Below, piece after piece: positions 35,750 to 44,756 of a DNA stretch of 61,290 bases. The notes beneath the pieces were generated by a model, which saw nothing but the letters and a program-made list of their open reading frames with translations, ran no database searches and had not been told where the DNA came from. The translations under genes and the position numbers were made by a program. Every line of letters starts with the position of its first letter. Position 1 is the stretch's first letter. The stretch comes from Ureibacillus aquaedulcis (GTDB lineage Bacteria; Bacillota; Bacilli; Bacillales_A; Planococcaceae), in contig NZ_JAUHTQ010000019.1 of NCBI RefSeq assembly GCF_030418165.1, forward strand, positions 1-61,290, in the 5' to 3' direction.

Positions 35750-36493
35750 ATGCAACGCTATTTTGTACGGGAACCCTTTAATGAACTGCAAGAACTAACA
35801 ATAACAGGAGAAAACGCTCGTCATATTTCCAAAGTAATGCGCATGGAAACCGGTGAGCAAGTGATCGTCGTTCATGATGATACAGCATTTATATGTGAAA
35901 TCGTTTCAATAGGTCAAGATGTTGTTGTAAAACAAACAGGCAGAACGATACCCTCCCCTGAAATGCCGATAAAAGTCGATATTGCATGCGGATTGCCAAA
36001 AGGGGATAAACTTGAGCTGATTGCCCAAAAAGCTACCGAGCTTGGCATGCATGCGTTAATTCCTTTTAGTGCTGAACGTTCGATTGTAAAATGGGACGAG
36101 AAAAAAGGCGAGAAAAAAACAGAACGTCTACAAAAAATAGCCCAAGAAGCTGCAGAGCAATCGCATAGAACCTATATTCCTGCTATTATGAATCCTGTCT
36201 CCTTTAAGCAGCTGCTAAAGCTTGTTTCTGAATATGATCAGGTGTTTATTGCTGATGAAGAAGATGCGAAGAAAGAAACGCGAACAAGATTTGCAGATAA
36301 ACTTAAAAAAGTGTATGATAATGAATCGAAGTCGATTTTATTAATTTTCGGTCCCGAAGGTGGCATTTCAAGAAACGAAGCTAAAAGCTTATTAGAAGCT
36401 GGAGCGGAAACAATGTCACTCGGACCAAGAATATTACGAGCAGAAACAGCACCACTTTATGCGTTATCTGCGATATCATATGAATTTGAATGA
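35750..36493 (+). CDS. rsmE: 16S rRNA (uracil1498-N3)-methyltransferase RsmE
   Basis: This 247-residue SPOUT-class enzyme methylates U1498 of 16S rRNA in the decoding region. The N-terminal PUA-like domain starts MQRYFVREPFNELQE. The C-terminal knot contains LLIFGPEGGISRNEAKSL and LGPRILRAETAPLYALSAI, both diagnostic. The ATG at 35750 has TAGGAGGT upstream; an extension upstream would run into the repeat and is rejected. It is followed 15 bases later by mtaB. Confidence 0.95.
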   Translation: MQRYFVREPFNELQELTITGENARHISKVMRMETGEQVIVVHDDTAFICEIVSIGQDVVVKQTGRTIPSPEMPIKVDIACGLPKGDKLELIAQKATELGMHALIPFSAERSIVKWDEKKGEKKTERLQKIAQEAAEQSHRTYIPAIMNPVSFKQLLKLVSEYDQVFIADEEDAKKETRTRFADKLKKVYDNESKSILLIFGPEGGISRNEAKSLLEAGAETMSLGPRILRAETAPLYALSAISYEFE

Positions 36494-36508
36494 AAGAGGT
36501 GTTAGCCA

Positions 36509-37846
36509 GTGTCAAAAGTGGCTTTTCATACTTTAGGCTGTAAAGTAAACCATTATGAAACTGAAAGTATTTGGCAGCTTTTTAAAGAACAAGGATATGA
36601 ACGTACTGAATTTGAACAACAAGCAGACGTTTATGTAATAAATACATGTACGGTAACGAATACGGGAGATAAAAAATCACGTCAGGTTATTCGTCGTGCT
36701 GTCCGTCAAAATCCGGATGCGGTTATTTGTGTAACAGGATGCTATGCCCAAACATCACCAGCAGAAATTATGGCGATTCCAGGGGTTGATATTGTTGTGG
36801 GAACGCAAGATCGCCAAAAAATGTTGGGATATATCGAACAATATAAAGTAGAACGCCAACCGATTAATGCGGTAGGAAACATTATGAAAAACCGTGTTTA
36901 TGAAGAATTGGATGTTCCTTATTTTACGGACCGTACACGTGCATCCTTAAAAATCCAGGAAGGATGCAACAACTTTTGTACATTCTGTATTATTCCTTGG
37001 GCGCGTGGCTTAATGCGTTCACGTGATCCACAGGAAGTAATCCGCCAAGCCCAACAGCTGGTTGATGCGGGTTATCTGGAAATCGTCTTGACTGGTATCC
37101 ATACAGGTGGATACGGACAGGATTTTAAAGATTATAACTTGGCACAGTTGCTTCGCGATCTCGAAGCAAATGTAAAAGGCTTAAAACGACTACGTATTTC
37201 TTCAATAGAAGCTTCACAATTAACGGACGAAGTAATTGAAGTATTAAAGAATTCTAATATTGTGGTACGCCATTTACACATTCCCATTCAATCGGGTTCG
37301 GACACAGTGTTAAAACGTATGCGACGTAAATATACAATGGAATTCTTCGCGGAGCGTTTAGAACGCTTAAATGAAGCTTTACCTGACTTAGCTATTACAT
37401 CTGATGTCATAGTTGGATTCCCGGGTGAAACGGAAGAGGAGTTCATGGAAACATTCAACTTTATAGCAAAACATAAGTTTGCAGAGCTGCATGTTTTCCC
37501 GTTCTCTAAACGAACTGGTACACCTGCTGCACGAATGGAAGACCAGGTTAATGAAGATGTGAAAAACGAACGTGTGCATCGCTTACTTACTCTTAACGAT
37601 CAATTAGCAAAAGAATATGCTTCCCGATTTGAAGGTGAAGTGCTGGAAGTGATTCCGGAAGAACAATACAAAGAAGCAGATCAAGAAAATCTAATTGTCG
37701 GATACACTGACAACTATCTTCGTGTTGTATTTGAAGGAAACGAAGAGATGATTGGTAAACTTGTTAAGGTGAAAGTGCTTAAAGCAGGTTATCCATACTG
37801 TGAAGGTCAATTTGTACGCGTATTGGAAGAACAAGTTCAAGCATAA
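36509..37846 (+). CDS. mtaB: tRNA (N6-threonylcarbamoyladenosine37-C2) methylthiotransferase MtaB
   Basis: This 445-residue radical SAM enzyme converts t6A37 to ms2t6A37 in tRNAs decoding ANN codons. The N-terminal UPF0004 domain carries three cluster Cys in TLGCKVN, INTCTVTN and TGCYAQ. The radical SAM cluster is in EGCNNFCTFCIIPWARG, and a C-terminal TRAM domain follows. The start is GTG at 36509 with AAGAGGTG upstream. It matches B. subtilis YqeV. A terminator closes the unit. Confidence 0.95.
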   Translation: MSKVAFHTLGCKVNHYETESIWQLFKEQGYERTEFEQQADVYVINTCTVTNTGDKKSRQVIRRAVRQNPDAVICVTGCYAQTSPAEIMAIPGVDIVVGTQDRQKMLGYIEQYKVERQPINAVGNIMKNRVYEELDVPYFTDRTRASLKIQEGCNNFCTFCIIPWARGLMRSRDPQEVIRQAQQLVDAGYLEIVLTGIHTGGYGQDFKDYNLAQLLRDLEANVKGLKRLRISSIEASQLTDEVIEVLKNSNIVVRHLHIPIQSGSDTVLKRMRRKYTMEFFAERLERLNEALPDLAITSDVIVGFPGETEEEFMETFNFIAKHKFAELHVFPFSKRTGTPAARMEDQVNEDVKNERVHRLLTLNDQLAKEYASRFEGEVLEVIPEEQYKEADQENLIVGYTDNYLRVVFEGNEEMIGKLVKVKVLKAGYPYCEGQFVRVLEEQVQA

Positions 37847-37850
37847 TCAT

Positions 37851-37886
37851 AAAACGGCAAAATCTTAAAGGGTTTTGCCGTTTTTG
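37851..37886 (+). terminator. mtaB terminator
   Basis: AAAACGGCAAAA with TTTTGCCGTTTT (37851-37862 with 37873-37884), then TTG. Confidence 0.9.
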
Positions 37887-37972
37887 TATGTATAAAATGA
37901 ATTAAGTATCATTTCAAACGAATAAAAACGATAAACCATGGAAAATAGTGTTCATTTGAAATTATCTGTCAT

Positions 37973-38001
37973 TTCACAATAATTTACTTTAATGGTATTA
38001 T
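37973..38001 (+). promoter_or_regulatory. Sigma-A promoter of deoC
   Basis: TTCACA, a 17-bp spacer and TATTAT, with TGG before the -10 as an extended element. Confidence 0.7.
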
Positions 38002-38039
38002 GGGAGAGGTACGTACAACTATAAAAAAGGAGTAATTTC

Positions 38040-38708
38040 ATGACTCAAAATTACGCTGCAATGATCGATCATACTTTATTAAAAGCCGAAACAACAAAAG
38101 TTCAAATCGAAAAACTTTGTGAAGAAGCACTAAAATATGAATTCGCTTCGGTATGTGTTAATCCTGCCTGGGTTAAAAAATCAAGTGAATTATTAGCAGG
38201 TTCAAAAGTTAAAGTTTGTACAGTGATTGGCTTCCCTTTAGGGGCAACTACTCCTCAAGCGAAAGCATTTGAAACAAGAAATGCCATTGAAAATGGTGCG
38301 GGTGAAATAGATATGGTAATCAATATCGGCGCATTAAAAGATGGTGATTATGAACTTGTACTAGAAGACATTAAGGCAGTTGTAGCTGCTGCAAATGGGA
38401 CTTTAGTAAAAGTGATTATCGAAACTTCTCTTTTAACCGATGAAGAAAAAGTGAAAGCGTGTGAGTTATCTGTGGAGGCTGGAGCTGACTTTGTTAAAAC
38501 TTCAACCGGGTTTTCAACAGGCGGGGCAAATGCAGAGGATGTAGCCCTAATGAGAAAAACAGTAGGGCCAGAAATTGGCGTAAAAGCTTCAGGGGGCGTA
38601 CGAAGCCTGGAAGATATGCAAAAAATGATTGAAGCCGGTGCTACGCGAATTGGGGCAAGCTCTGGTGTAGCAATCATGAACGGCTTAATTTCAGATTCCA
38701 ACTATTAA
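38040..38708 (+). CDS. deoC: Deoxyribose-phosphate aldolase
   Basis: This 222-residue class I aldolase splits 2-deoxyribose 5-phosphate into glyceraldehyde 3-phosphate and acetaldehyde during deoxynucleoside catabolism. The Schiff-base lysine is Lys153 in [34 protein letters not shown] and GVKASGGVR are the other barrel motifs. AAAGGAG precedes the ATG. It stands alone with its own promoter and no other nucleoside genes nearby; in B. subtilis deoC is in the dra-nupC-pdp operon elsewhere. Here it lies between mtaB and rpsU. Confidence 0.96.
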   Translation: MTQNYAAMIDHTLLKAETTKVQIEKLCEEALKYEFASVCVNPAWVKKSSELLAGSKVKVCTVIGFPLGATTPQAKAFETRNAIENGAGEIDMVINIGALKDGDYELVLEDIKAVVAAANGTLVKVIIETSLLTDEEKVKACELSVEAGADFVKTSTGFSTGGANAEDVALMRKTVGPEIGVKASGGVRSLEDMQKMIEAGATRIGASSGVAIMNGLISDSNY

Positions 38709-38722
38709 TTTTAATATTGGTG

Positions 38723-38751
38723 TTGACTATAGTTGGACAATACGATATAAT
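38723..38751 (+). promoter_or_regulatory. Sigma-A promoter of rpsU
   Basis: TTGACT, a 17-bp spacer and a consensus TATAAT. It predicts a leader of about 60 nt. Confidence 0.85.
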
Positions 38752-38817
38752 TCTTTAGTACACAACTAACATATGTTGATTGTGTATTGACGTGTGTTCG
38801 GAGGGAGGGAAAGAGAG

Positions 38818-38991
38818 ATGTCAAAAACTGTCGTTAGAAAAAACGAATCGCTTGAAGATGCTCTTCGCCGCTTCAAACGTACTGTATCTAAAAGTGGTAC
38901 TATTCAAGAAGTTAGAAAACGCGAATTTTACGAAAAACCAAGCGTAAAACGTAAAAAGAAATCAGAAGCTGCACGTAAACGTAAGTGGTAA
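38818..38991 (+). CDS. rpsU: Ribosomal protein bS21
   Basis: This 57-residue basic protein sits near the anti-Shine-Dalgarno region of the 30S subunit. [20 protein letters not shown] and the Lys/Arg-rich C-terminus are typical. The ATG at 38818 follows GGAGGGAGGGAAAGAG. An in-frame upstream ATG at 38794 precedes that site and is rejected. In B. subtilis yqeY follows rpsU; here a terminator follows instead. Confidence 0.97.
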   Translation: MSKTVVRKNESLEDALRRFKRTVSKSGTIQEVRKREFYEKPSVKRKKKSEAARKRKW

Positions 38992-39054
38992 TTTCCTAAC
39001 AAATCCCTACGTTCATAACACGCAATTTTATGATTCATCAAGGTGAAAACTGAT

Positions 39055-39095
39055 ATACCCTAGTATTTGTTCCAAACAAATACTAGGGTATTTTG
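39055..39095 (+). terminator. rpsU terminator
   Basis: A perfect 16-bp stem (39055-39070 with 39076-39091) with a five-base loop is followed by TTTTG. It closes rpsU transcription before the nfeD-floA unit. Confidence 0.92.
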
Positions 39096-39218
39096 CATTT
39101 CATAAAGAAAATAATATAGAAGTATTATGATCATGATTCAATGTTTTATTAATGAGATTTTTGTAAAATTACAATAATCTTATATTGAATAAATTACATG
39201 TAAAAACATACGTTTTTT

Positions 39219-39244
39219 TGAAACTTTCTTGTTATTCATTCGTA
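39219..39244 (+). promoter_or_regulatory. Sigma-W promoter of nfeD-floA
   Basis: TGAAAC (39219-39224), exactly 16 bases, then CGTA (39241-39244): an exact match to the ECF sigma-W consensus. In B. subtilis the orthologous yqeZ-yqfA-yqfB operon belongs to the sigma-W regulon, so both site and context agree. The predicted leader is about 55-60 nt. Confidence 0.85.
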
Positions 39245-39309
39245 AATAAAATTGAACTACATAATTTTAAGGATATTCATAATCAATTACTACAAAAAGG
39301 AGGGGTGAG

Positions 39310-40635
39310 ATGAGAAAAACGAGAACTTTTAGTTGGATTCTTTTGTGCATGATTTCCTTTTCTTTGCTTCTTCCGAGTCTTTCAGCAGTAGCAAGCGGAA
39401 AGGTTTATCATGTGCCGCTTGAAAATGAAGTAGAAGACGGCTTAAAGGCTTTTCTGCAAAGAGCTTTTACGGAGGCTGCTGAAATAGGGGCAGAAAGAAT
39501 TATTTTGGAAATAAATACACCGGGTGGTTATGTCACATCCGCAGAAGAAATAGGAGATCTTATTGATAACTCCCCAATCAAAGTAGTGGCTTTTATTAAT
39601 TCGAAAGCGTTATCAGCTGGAGCTTATTTAGCTTTGCATGCTGATGAAATCTACATGGTTCCAACCGCTACAATGGGTGCTGCCGCAATTATTGATGGTG
39701 CCGGCAATGCTGCCGATGAAAAACGAAACAGCTACTGGATCGGTGAAATGGTGGCAGCTGCGGAAGCTAATGAGAGAGATCCAAAATTTGCGCGAGCTAT
39801 GGCAGATAAGACAGTCGACTTGCCAGAGTATAGGGCACCTGAAGGCAAATTGTTAACGTTCACTGCCGAAGAAGCTCTTAAAGAAAAATATTCGGAAGGT
39901 ACTGTAGCTGATTTGGATGAACTCCTTGAAAAGCTTAATCTGGGGGATAGTGAAGTCGTTTCAATTGAACCAACATTCGCTGAAAAACTGGCGAGATTCA
40001 TTACAAATCCAATTGTGGTAACACTATTGCTATCAATAGGCTGTCTTGGGTTAGTTCTTGAATTGTTTTCTCCTGGTTTTGGATTTCCAGGGCTCATTGG
40101 TCTTTCTTCATTCGGTCTATTTTTCTTTGGCCATACAGTAGCCGGCTTGGCTGGTTATGAATCTGTATTTATATTTGTGATAGGTTTGGCTTTACTTGTG
40201 GCTGAATTGTTTGTACCGGGTGGAATAGTAGGTATTATTGGTGGAGCACTTATGATAATCAGTATATTATTTGCTGGGGAAAGTGTGGTTCATATGGCAT
40301 ATTCCATTTTAATCGCTGTGTTTATTGCAATAATAGGAATGGTGATCGTGATGAAATTCTTTGGAAAAAATCTTCATGTCTTTAATAAGCTGATTTTAAG
40401 AGATGCTACGACAACGGAAGAGGGATACGTTTCAAATGTAAATCGTATTGATCTATTAGGGAAGATTGGTGATTCCATAACACCCCTTCGTCCGTCCGGA
40501 ACAATACTTGTCGGCAATGAGAGAATTGATGCAGTGTCGGAAGGTGGCTATATTGAAGCCAATCGAAAAGTGGAAGTCATTCAGGTAGAAGGCTCACGAA
40601 TCATAGTAAGAGAAACGAAAAAAGGAGTGGAATAA
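39310..40635 (+). CDS. nfeD: NfeD-family membrane-bound serine protease (YqeZ)
   Basis: This 441-residue long-form NfeD has a signal peptide (about residues 1-29, [11 protein letters not shown]) and a ClpP-like extracytoplasmic protease domain with [15 protein letters not shown] and the nucleophile region [19 protein letters not shown], where the Ser of LSAG would be catalytic. Several C-terminal membrane helices (about 233-350) and a cytoplasmic OB-fold tail follow. It works with the flotillin-like partner encoded next and is thought to help membrane stress responses. AAAGGAGGGG precedes the ATG. A consensus sigma-W promoter lies upstream. Confidence 0.93.
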   Translation: MRKTRTFSWILLCMISFSLLLPSLSAVASGKVYHVPLENEVEDGLKAFLQRAFTEAAEIGAERIILEINTPGGYVTSAEEIGDLIDNSPIKVVAFINSKALSAGAYLALHADEIYMVPTATMGAAAIIDGAGNAADEKRNSYWIGEMVAAAEANERDPKFARAMADKTVDLPEYRAPEGKLLTFTAEEALKEKYSEGTVADLDELLEKLNLGDSEVVSIEPTFAEKLARFITNPIVVTLLLSIGCLGLVLELFSPGFGFPGLIGLSSFGLFFFGHTVAGLAGYESVFIFVIGLALLVAELFVPGGIVGIIGGALMIISILFAGESVVHMAYSILIAVFIAIIGMVIVMKFFGKNLHVFNKLILRDATTTEEGYVSNVNRIDLLGKIGDSITPLRPSGTILVGNERIDAVSEGGYIEANRKVEVIQVEGSRIIVRETKKGVE

Positions 40636-40637
40636 TT

Positions 40638-41636
40638 ATGTTCTTTGATGCAGCAGCTATAAGTCTAATCGTAACAATTGTTCTGATTATTATTGTTTTG
40701 TCCGTTATTTTAACAATTGTCCCGGTTGCACTATGGATTAGTGCCATTGCAGCGGGTGTACGTGTTAGTATTTTCACATTAGTTGGGATGAGGCTACGCC
40801 GGGTTATCCCTGCAAGAATTGTAAACCCTTTAATTAAGGCGCACAAAGCAGGTCTGGACGTTTCAATTAACCAGCTGGAATCACACTATTTGGCAGGTGG
40901 TAATGTAGACCGTGTCGTTAATGCATTGATAGCTGCTCAACGTGCAAATATAGAGCTATCCTTTGAACGTGCAGCAGCAATCGATCTAGCGGGACGTGAC
41001 GTATTAGAGGCTGTGCAAATGTCCGTAAATCCTAAAGTAATCGAGACACCATTTATTGCTGGTGTAGCCATCAATGGTATCGAGGTAAAAGCAAAAGCAA
41101 GAATTACAGTACGTGCTAACTTAGATCGTCTAGTTGGGGGTGCTGGGGAAGATACAATTATTGCACGTGTAGGTGAAGGGATCGTTTCTACGATTGGTTC
41201 GTCGGAGAGTCATTCAAAAGTATTGGAAAACCCTGACCTTATTTCTCAAACGGTACTTTCTAAAGGGTTGGACTCAGGAACTGCATTTGAGATTCTATCT
41301 ATTGATATCGCGGATGTTGATGTTGGCAAGAACATTGGTGCAGAGCTCCAAATCGAACAGGCACAAGCCGACAAGAACATTGCCCAAGCGAAAGCGGAAG
41401 AACGCCGTGCAATGGCCGTAGCCAACGAGCAGGAAATGGTGGCTAAGGTCCAGGAAATGAAAGCGAAAGTGGTTGAGGCAGAGGCACAGGTACCATTAGC
41501 GATGGCTGAGGCTTTGCGAAACGGAAACTTTGGCGTTATGGATTATATGAACTTCCAAAATATCCAGGCAGATACATCAATGAGAGATTCTATCTCGAAA
41601 GTTACAACTGATAAACCAGATCCAAACCAAAAATAA
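40638..41636 (+). CDS. floA: Flotillin-like protein FloA (YqfA)
   Basis: This 332-residue membrane scaffold protein organises functional membrane microdomains and fluidity. An N-terminal hairpin-like hydrophobic segment (about residues 7-33) is followed by a PHB-like domain and an Ala/Glu-rich coiled coil (about 230-300, [17 protein letters not shown]). It starts two bases after nfeD with AAAGGAGTGG overlapping the nfeD end, so translation is coupled. Expression should follow the sigma-W promoter. Length matches B. subtilis FloA (331). Confidence 0.95.
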   Translation: MFFDAAAISLIVTIVLIIIVLSVILTIVPVALWISAIAAGVRVSIFTLVGMRLRRVIPARIVNPLIKAHKAGLDVSINQLESHYLAGGNVDRVVNALIAAQRANIELSFERAAAIDLAGRDVLEAVQMSVNPKVIETPFIAGVAINGIEVKAKARITVRANLDRLVGGAGEDTIIARVGEGIVSTIGSSESHSKVLENPDLISQTVLSKGLDSGTAFEILSIDIADVDVGKNIGAELQIEQAQADKNIAQAKAEERRAMAVANEQEMVAKVQEMKAKVVEAEAQVPLAMAEALRNGNFGVMDYMNFQNIQADTSMRDSISKVTTDKPDPNQK

Positions 41637-41674
41637 ACGCAGGTACACACCTTAAGAAGGGAGTGTGAAGCTAG

Positions 41675-42118
41675 ATGGAAGGCATTATTATGATGGTGGT
41701 TTTGTTCATTATCAGTTCTATCTTAGGTGCAGCCAAAAACAAACCCCAAAACCAAAAGGCGATGCCGCCTTTTAATAATCAACCGACAAAGCATAGTTAT
41801 GATTTGCCGAAGCAACCTGAGCAAAGAAAATCACTTGAGGATTTCGCTGGTGAGGTGTTTCAGCAACTAAGCGACAAATCACGCCATAATCAGCCGATTG
41901 AAAAAGAAGTTGTTGCCAAGCAGACCGTACCAAAGATAAGGCCGGTCCTAGATGGAAATCGTTCATCCAATCGCAGTTCTGCTACTTCTTTAAAAACTCA
42001 GGCCGATCCGATTAAGCAAAATGAGATTGGGAGTTTAGTGCCGACCACCAGGAATGCATTGGTGCAGGCTATTATTACCACTGAAATTTTGGCTCCTCCA
42101 AAAGCGAAGCGAAAGTAA
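41675..42118 (+). CDS. Small membrane-anchored protein in the YqfB position
   Basis: This 147-residue protein has one N-terminal membrane segment (about residues 2-18, EGIIMMVVLFIISSILGAA) and a long polar, Gln/Pro/Lys-rich cytoplasmic or extracellular tail with no recognisable domain. AAGGGAG lies 12 bases before the ATG, so the site is somewhat far. It occupies the place of yqfB after floA in B. subtilis, but I cannot assert sequence orthology. It is probably co-transcribed with nfeD-floA and hence part of the same envelope-stress unit. A strong hairpin follows. Confidence 0.72.
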   Translation: MEGIIMMVVLFIISSILGAAKNKPQNQKAMPPFNNQPTKHSYDLPKQPEQRKSLEDFAGEVFQQLSDKSRHNQPIEKEVVAKQTVPKIRPVLDGNRSSNRSSATSLKTQADPIKQNEIGSLVPTTRNALVQAIITTEILAPPKAKRK

Positions 42119-42237
42119 GTAATTCCAAGCGGAATTTTGGCTGGATTAAATTTGGTTTACTATAATTTAACAGAAAATTTTTTCTGGGAAGGATTGCTTA
42201 AAGCTAGTTTTGAAAAAACTGCACTGAAATTTATACA

Positions 42238-42285
42238 TGCCCCCCTTTTTCCAAGCATATACTTTTGCGAAAGGGGGGCATTTTT
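42238..42285 (+). terminator. Terminator hairpin containing the yqfC ribosome binding site
   Basis: ATGCCCCCCTTT (42238-42249) pairs with AAAGGGGGGCAT (42270-42281), followed by TTTTTAA. The 3' arm is also the only Shine-Dalgarno sequence (AAAGGGGGG) for the TTG start at 42288. A transcript coming from floA would therefore terminate here or have its site buried. A sigma-E-like -10 word, CATATACT (42256-42263), lies in the loop; its -35 is poor. Confidence 0.72.
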
Positions 42286-42287
42286 AA

Positions 42288-42542
42288 TTGAAAAAACTAT
42301 TCCAAACAGACCCATTAATAGAAATAGTAAATAATAAACAGCTGCGATTGTTTGGCACATATAAATTTTTGGAAGCTTCTGAACAGCATTGTTCGTTTAT
42401 ATATGAGGATTATTCTATTTTAATTAAAGCAAGCCGTGTACATATAGATGTATTGAAAGAGGTTGAATTTATAATACATGTTGAAAATTTGTTGTCAATC
42501 GAGATGAAGAGACAGGTGAATGATTATGAAAAAATTCGATAA
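42288..42542 (+). CDS. yqfC: Sporulation protein YqfC
   Basis: This 84-residue member of the YabP/YqfC sporulation family is predicted to form a small beta-rich domain (LIEIVNNKQLRLFGTYKFLE, then YSILIKASRVHIDVL). In B. subtilis yqfC and yqfD are sigma-E-controlled and expressed in the mother cell. The start is TTG at 42288, six to ten bases after AAAGGGGGG, which is locked in a hairpin. Its 3' end overlaps yqfD by 17 bases. Confidence 0.85.
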   Translation: MKKLFQTDPLIEIVNNKQLRLFGTYKFLEASEQHCSFIYEDYSILIKASRVHIDVLKEVEFIIHVENLLSIEMKRQVNDYEKIR

Positions 42543-43650
42543 TCGACCTGTGGAAATTCGCTTGAGTCGATCAAATGGAGCGCATGCATTTATACAAAAC
42601 CTGCATTCGAAAGGTGTAAAGATAAAAAACCTTAAGCACCTCGAAAATGAAATTCGTTTCGAGATGATAAGAAAAGATATAAAAATTGTACGCGAGGTTC
42701 GAAAAAAATATCGGGTCAAAGTAAAAATACAATACTTGCAGGTGTCCCGAATCTTCCAGAAAAATAGTTGGACGGCTATTGGACTGCTCCTGTTAATTAT
42801 AATACCGATCATTGCTTCGCAATTTGTTTGGGATGTCAATGTGGAAGCCGAAACGCCGGAGTTGCGGGTTGCTGTTGAAAAAGTAATTAAGGATAAACTT
42901 TCCTTAGATAAACCGAAAATGAAAGGGCGTGTGAAATCCGATTTTGAGATACGGCAAACGATTATGGAGGAGTTAAGAGATTTATCTTGGGTACACATAC
43001 TAAAAACAGGCAGCAGCATGACAATTGTACCTCAGCTTGCCCCTATAACGGATAACAAGAAAAATACGACCGATGCCAAAAATCACTTAATCGCTACAAA
43101 AAGTGGCGTTATTACACATTTTGAAATTTCTAGTGGAGAACGTCGTGTTTTGCCGAATACAACAGTATATAAAGGGGATACACTTGTATCAGGAGTAATC
43201 ACGGTTGGCGATAAATCCGTTGTTGTTGGCGCTTCGGGAGAAGTGTACGCTGACTACTGGCTGGAAACCGAATTTTCAATTCCCAAGCAAATCCAATTCG
43301 TTTCTGCAAGTAGTAAAGAATGGACTTTTGATTTCAAAATAAATAATGAAAAGGAGCAAGGAAAATCGTTACAAAGGGTCGATTTACCGGAATGGCTTTC
43401 AAGATTTGTGGAAATCAAAAAGACTCAAAAGTACATCACTGTTACGGAAGAGATCTCAGAAGAACAAATCGAGTCGTTTATCTTGCCTCTATTGCACGAA
43501 AAAATCTTAAAATCTTTGCCTCCCAAAACGATTATAAAAAAGGAAAACATTTTGCACGTTTCATTCGATGATGATAAAGTGAAAGGGAAAGTCCTATTTT
43601 TGGTAAATGAAAATATTGCAAAAAACTACCCAATTGACCAAGGAGATTGA
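42526..43650 (+). CDS. yqfD: Sporulation protein YqfD (stage IV)
   Basis: This 374-residue protein has a short N-terminal region rich in Arg and Lys, one membrane segment (about residues 80-98, WTAIGLLLLIIIPIIASQFVW) and a large domain predicted outside the cytoplasm containing KKNTTDAKNHLIATKSGVIT. B. subtilis YqfD is made in the mother cell under sigma-E; its precise role is not settled. The ATG at 42526 is preferred because AGGTG lies seven bases upstream; the ATG at 42520 is only one base from that site. It is coupled to yqfC by overlap. Confidence 0.88.
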   Translation: MKKFDNRPVEIRLSRSNGAHAFIQNLHSKGVKIKNLKHLENEIRFEMIRKDIKIVREVRKKYRVKVKIQYLQVSRIFQKNSWTAIGLLLLIIIPIIASQFVWDVNVEAETPELRVAVEKVIKDKLSLDKPKMKGRVKSDFEIRQTIMEELRDLSWVHILKTGSSMTIVPQLAPITDNKKNTTDAKNHLIATKSGVITHFEISSGERRVLPNTTVYKGDTLVSGVITVGDKSVVVGASGEVYADYWLETEFSIPKQIQFVSASSKEWTFDFKINNEKEQGKSLQRVDLPEWLSRFVEIKKTQKYITVTEEISEEQIESFILPLLHEKILKSLPPKTIIKKENILHVSFDDDKVKGKVLFLVNENIAKNYPIDQGD

Positions 43651-43654
43651 TTTA

Positions 43655-44611
43655 ATGGCAGAACAATTATCAGAATTACAAGTTGAAAATCCAAATGAAG
43701 CAGTTATGCTACTTGGAATGAGTGATGCTAATTTAAAACTGATAGAAGAAACATTTCACGTTCAAATAATTACCCGTGGAGAAGTGATTCAAATTGCAGG
43801 CAGCGAACCACAAAAACAACATGCGAAGGATTTATTGCATGCTCTTTTAAAAGTCATTCGAAAAGGGGTTAATATCGATCTGCGAGATGTGGCAACAGCA
43901 ATCGAAATGGTGAATAAAGGGACGATCGAATATTTTGCAGAGTTATATGAAGAAGAGATTGCAAGAAATTATAAGGGAAAGCCAATCCGTGCTAAAACAA
44001 TCGGACAGCGGGAGTACATAAGAGCGATTCGCCACCATGATCTCGTGTTCGGAATTGGGCCGGCAGGTACGGGAAAAACGTATATTGCCGTGGTCATGGC
44101 CACGCAAGCTTTAAAGAATGGTCATGTAAAGCGAATCATTTTAACAAGACCAGCTGTTGAAGCCGGGGAATCATTAGGGTTCCTGCCGGGGGACTTAAAG
44201 GAGAAGGTAGACCCGTATTTAAGACCGCTTTATGATGCGTTGCATGACATTTACGGACAAGAACAAACACAAAGACTGATTGAGCGCGGAACAATTGAAA
44301 TTGCTCCTCTTGCTTATATGCGCGGTCGAACTTTGGATGATGCTTTTGTTATATTGGATGAAGCGCAAAATACTACTCACATGCAGATGAAGATGTTTTT
44401 AACTCGTTTAGGGTTTGGCTCCAAAATGGTCATAACGGGTGATAAAACTCAAATTGACTTGCCAAAAAATACGGAATCCGGCTTAATCATCGCTGAACGT
44501 AGTTTGAAGTATTTAAAAGATATTCATTTCCAGATTCTGGAGGCAGGCGACGTTGTGCGTCATCCATTGGTAGCCAAGATTATACAATCATATACTGACC
44601 AAGAATTATAA
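43655..44611 (+). CDS. phoH: PhoH-family ATPase (PhoH/PhoL)
   Basis: This 318-residue P-loop ATPase has Walker A GPAGTGKTY near residues 143-151 and Walker B AFVILDEAQNTT, with an N-terminal KH-like region. PhoH proteins are proposed RNA helicases; in many bacteria the gene lies next to ybeY, which acts in rRNA processing, and here only pgpH separates them. The ATG at 43655 has AAGGAGA upstream; an extension upstream into yqfD lacks a site. A terminator follows. Confidence 0.94.
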   Translation: MAEQLSELQVENPNEAVMLLGMSDANLKLIEETFHVQIITRGEVIQIAGSEPQKQHAKDLLHALLKVIRKGVNIDLRDVATAIEMVNKGTIEYFAELYEEEIARNYKGKPIRAKTIGQREYIRAIRHHDLVFGIGPAGTGKTYIAVVMATQALKNGHVKRIILTRPAVEAGESLGFLPGDLKEKVDPYLRPLYDALHDIYGQEQTQRLIERGTIEIAPLAYMRGRTLDDAFVILDEAQNTTHMQMKMFLTRLGFGSKMVITGDKTQIDLPKNTESGLIIAERSLKYLKDIHFQILEAGDVVRHPLVAKIIQSYTDQEL

Positions 44612-44648
44612 GTTTAAGCTAAAAATTGTAAACTGAGTTGGTAATCTT

Positions 44649-44684
44649 AAAAATGTGTACGTTTATCGTGCACATTTTTTATTT
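44649..44684 (+). terminator. phoH terminator
   Basis: AAAAATGTGTACG (44649-44661) with CGTGCACATTTTT (44667-44679), one G-U pair, then T-rich sequence. Confidence 0.88.
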
Positions 44685-44756
44685 TTTGGCAGGATTCCAT
44701 GAAATAATATTCATAAATTGGTAAACTAGTACATATAGACATTTGGGGGTGCACAA

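Noticed and set aside
35567..35791. Reverse-strand frame of 74 codons, and the long N-terminal extension of rsmE
   Set aside because: Both are read through repeat copy A. The rsmE ATG at 35750 has TAGGAGGT directly upstream and gives the family N-terminus.
42137..42334. Forward frame of 65 codons before yqfC
   Set aside because: It runs through the terminator hairpin and into yqfC in another frame, with no ribosome binding site.
42495..43019. Reverse-strand frame of about 174 codons opposite yqfD
   Set aside because: Shadow of yqfC-yqfD with no ribosome binding site; the forward frame is the recognised family.
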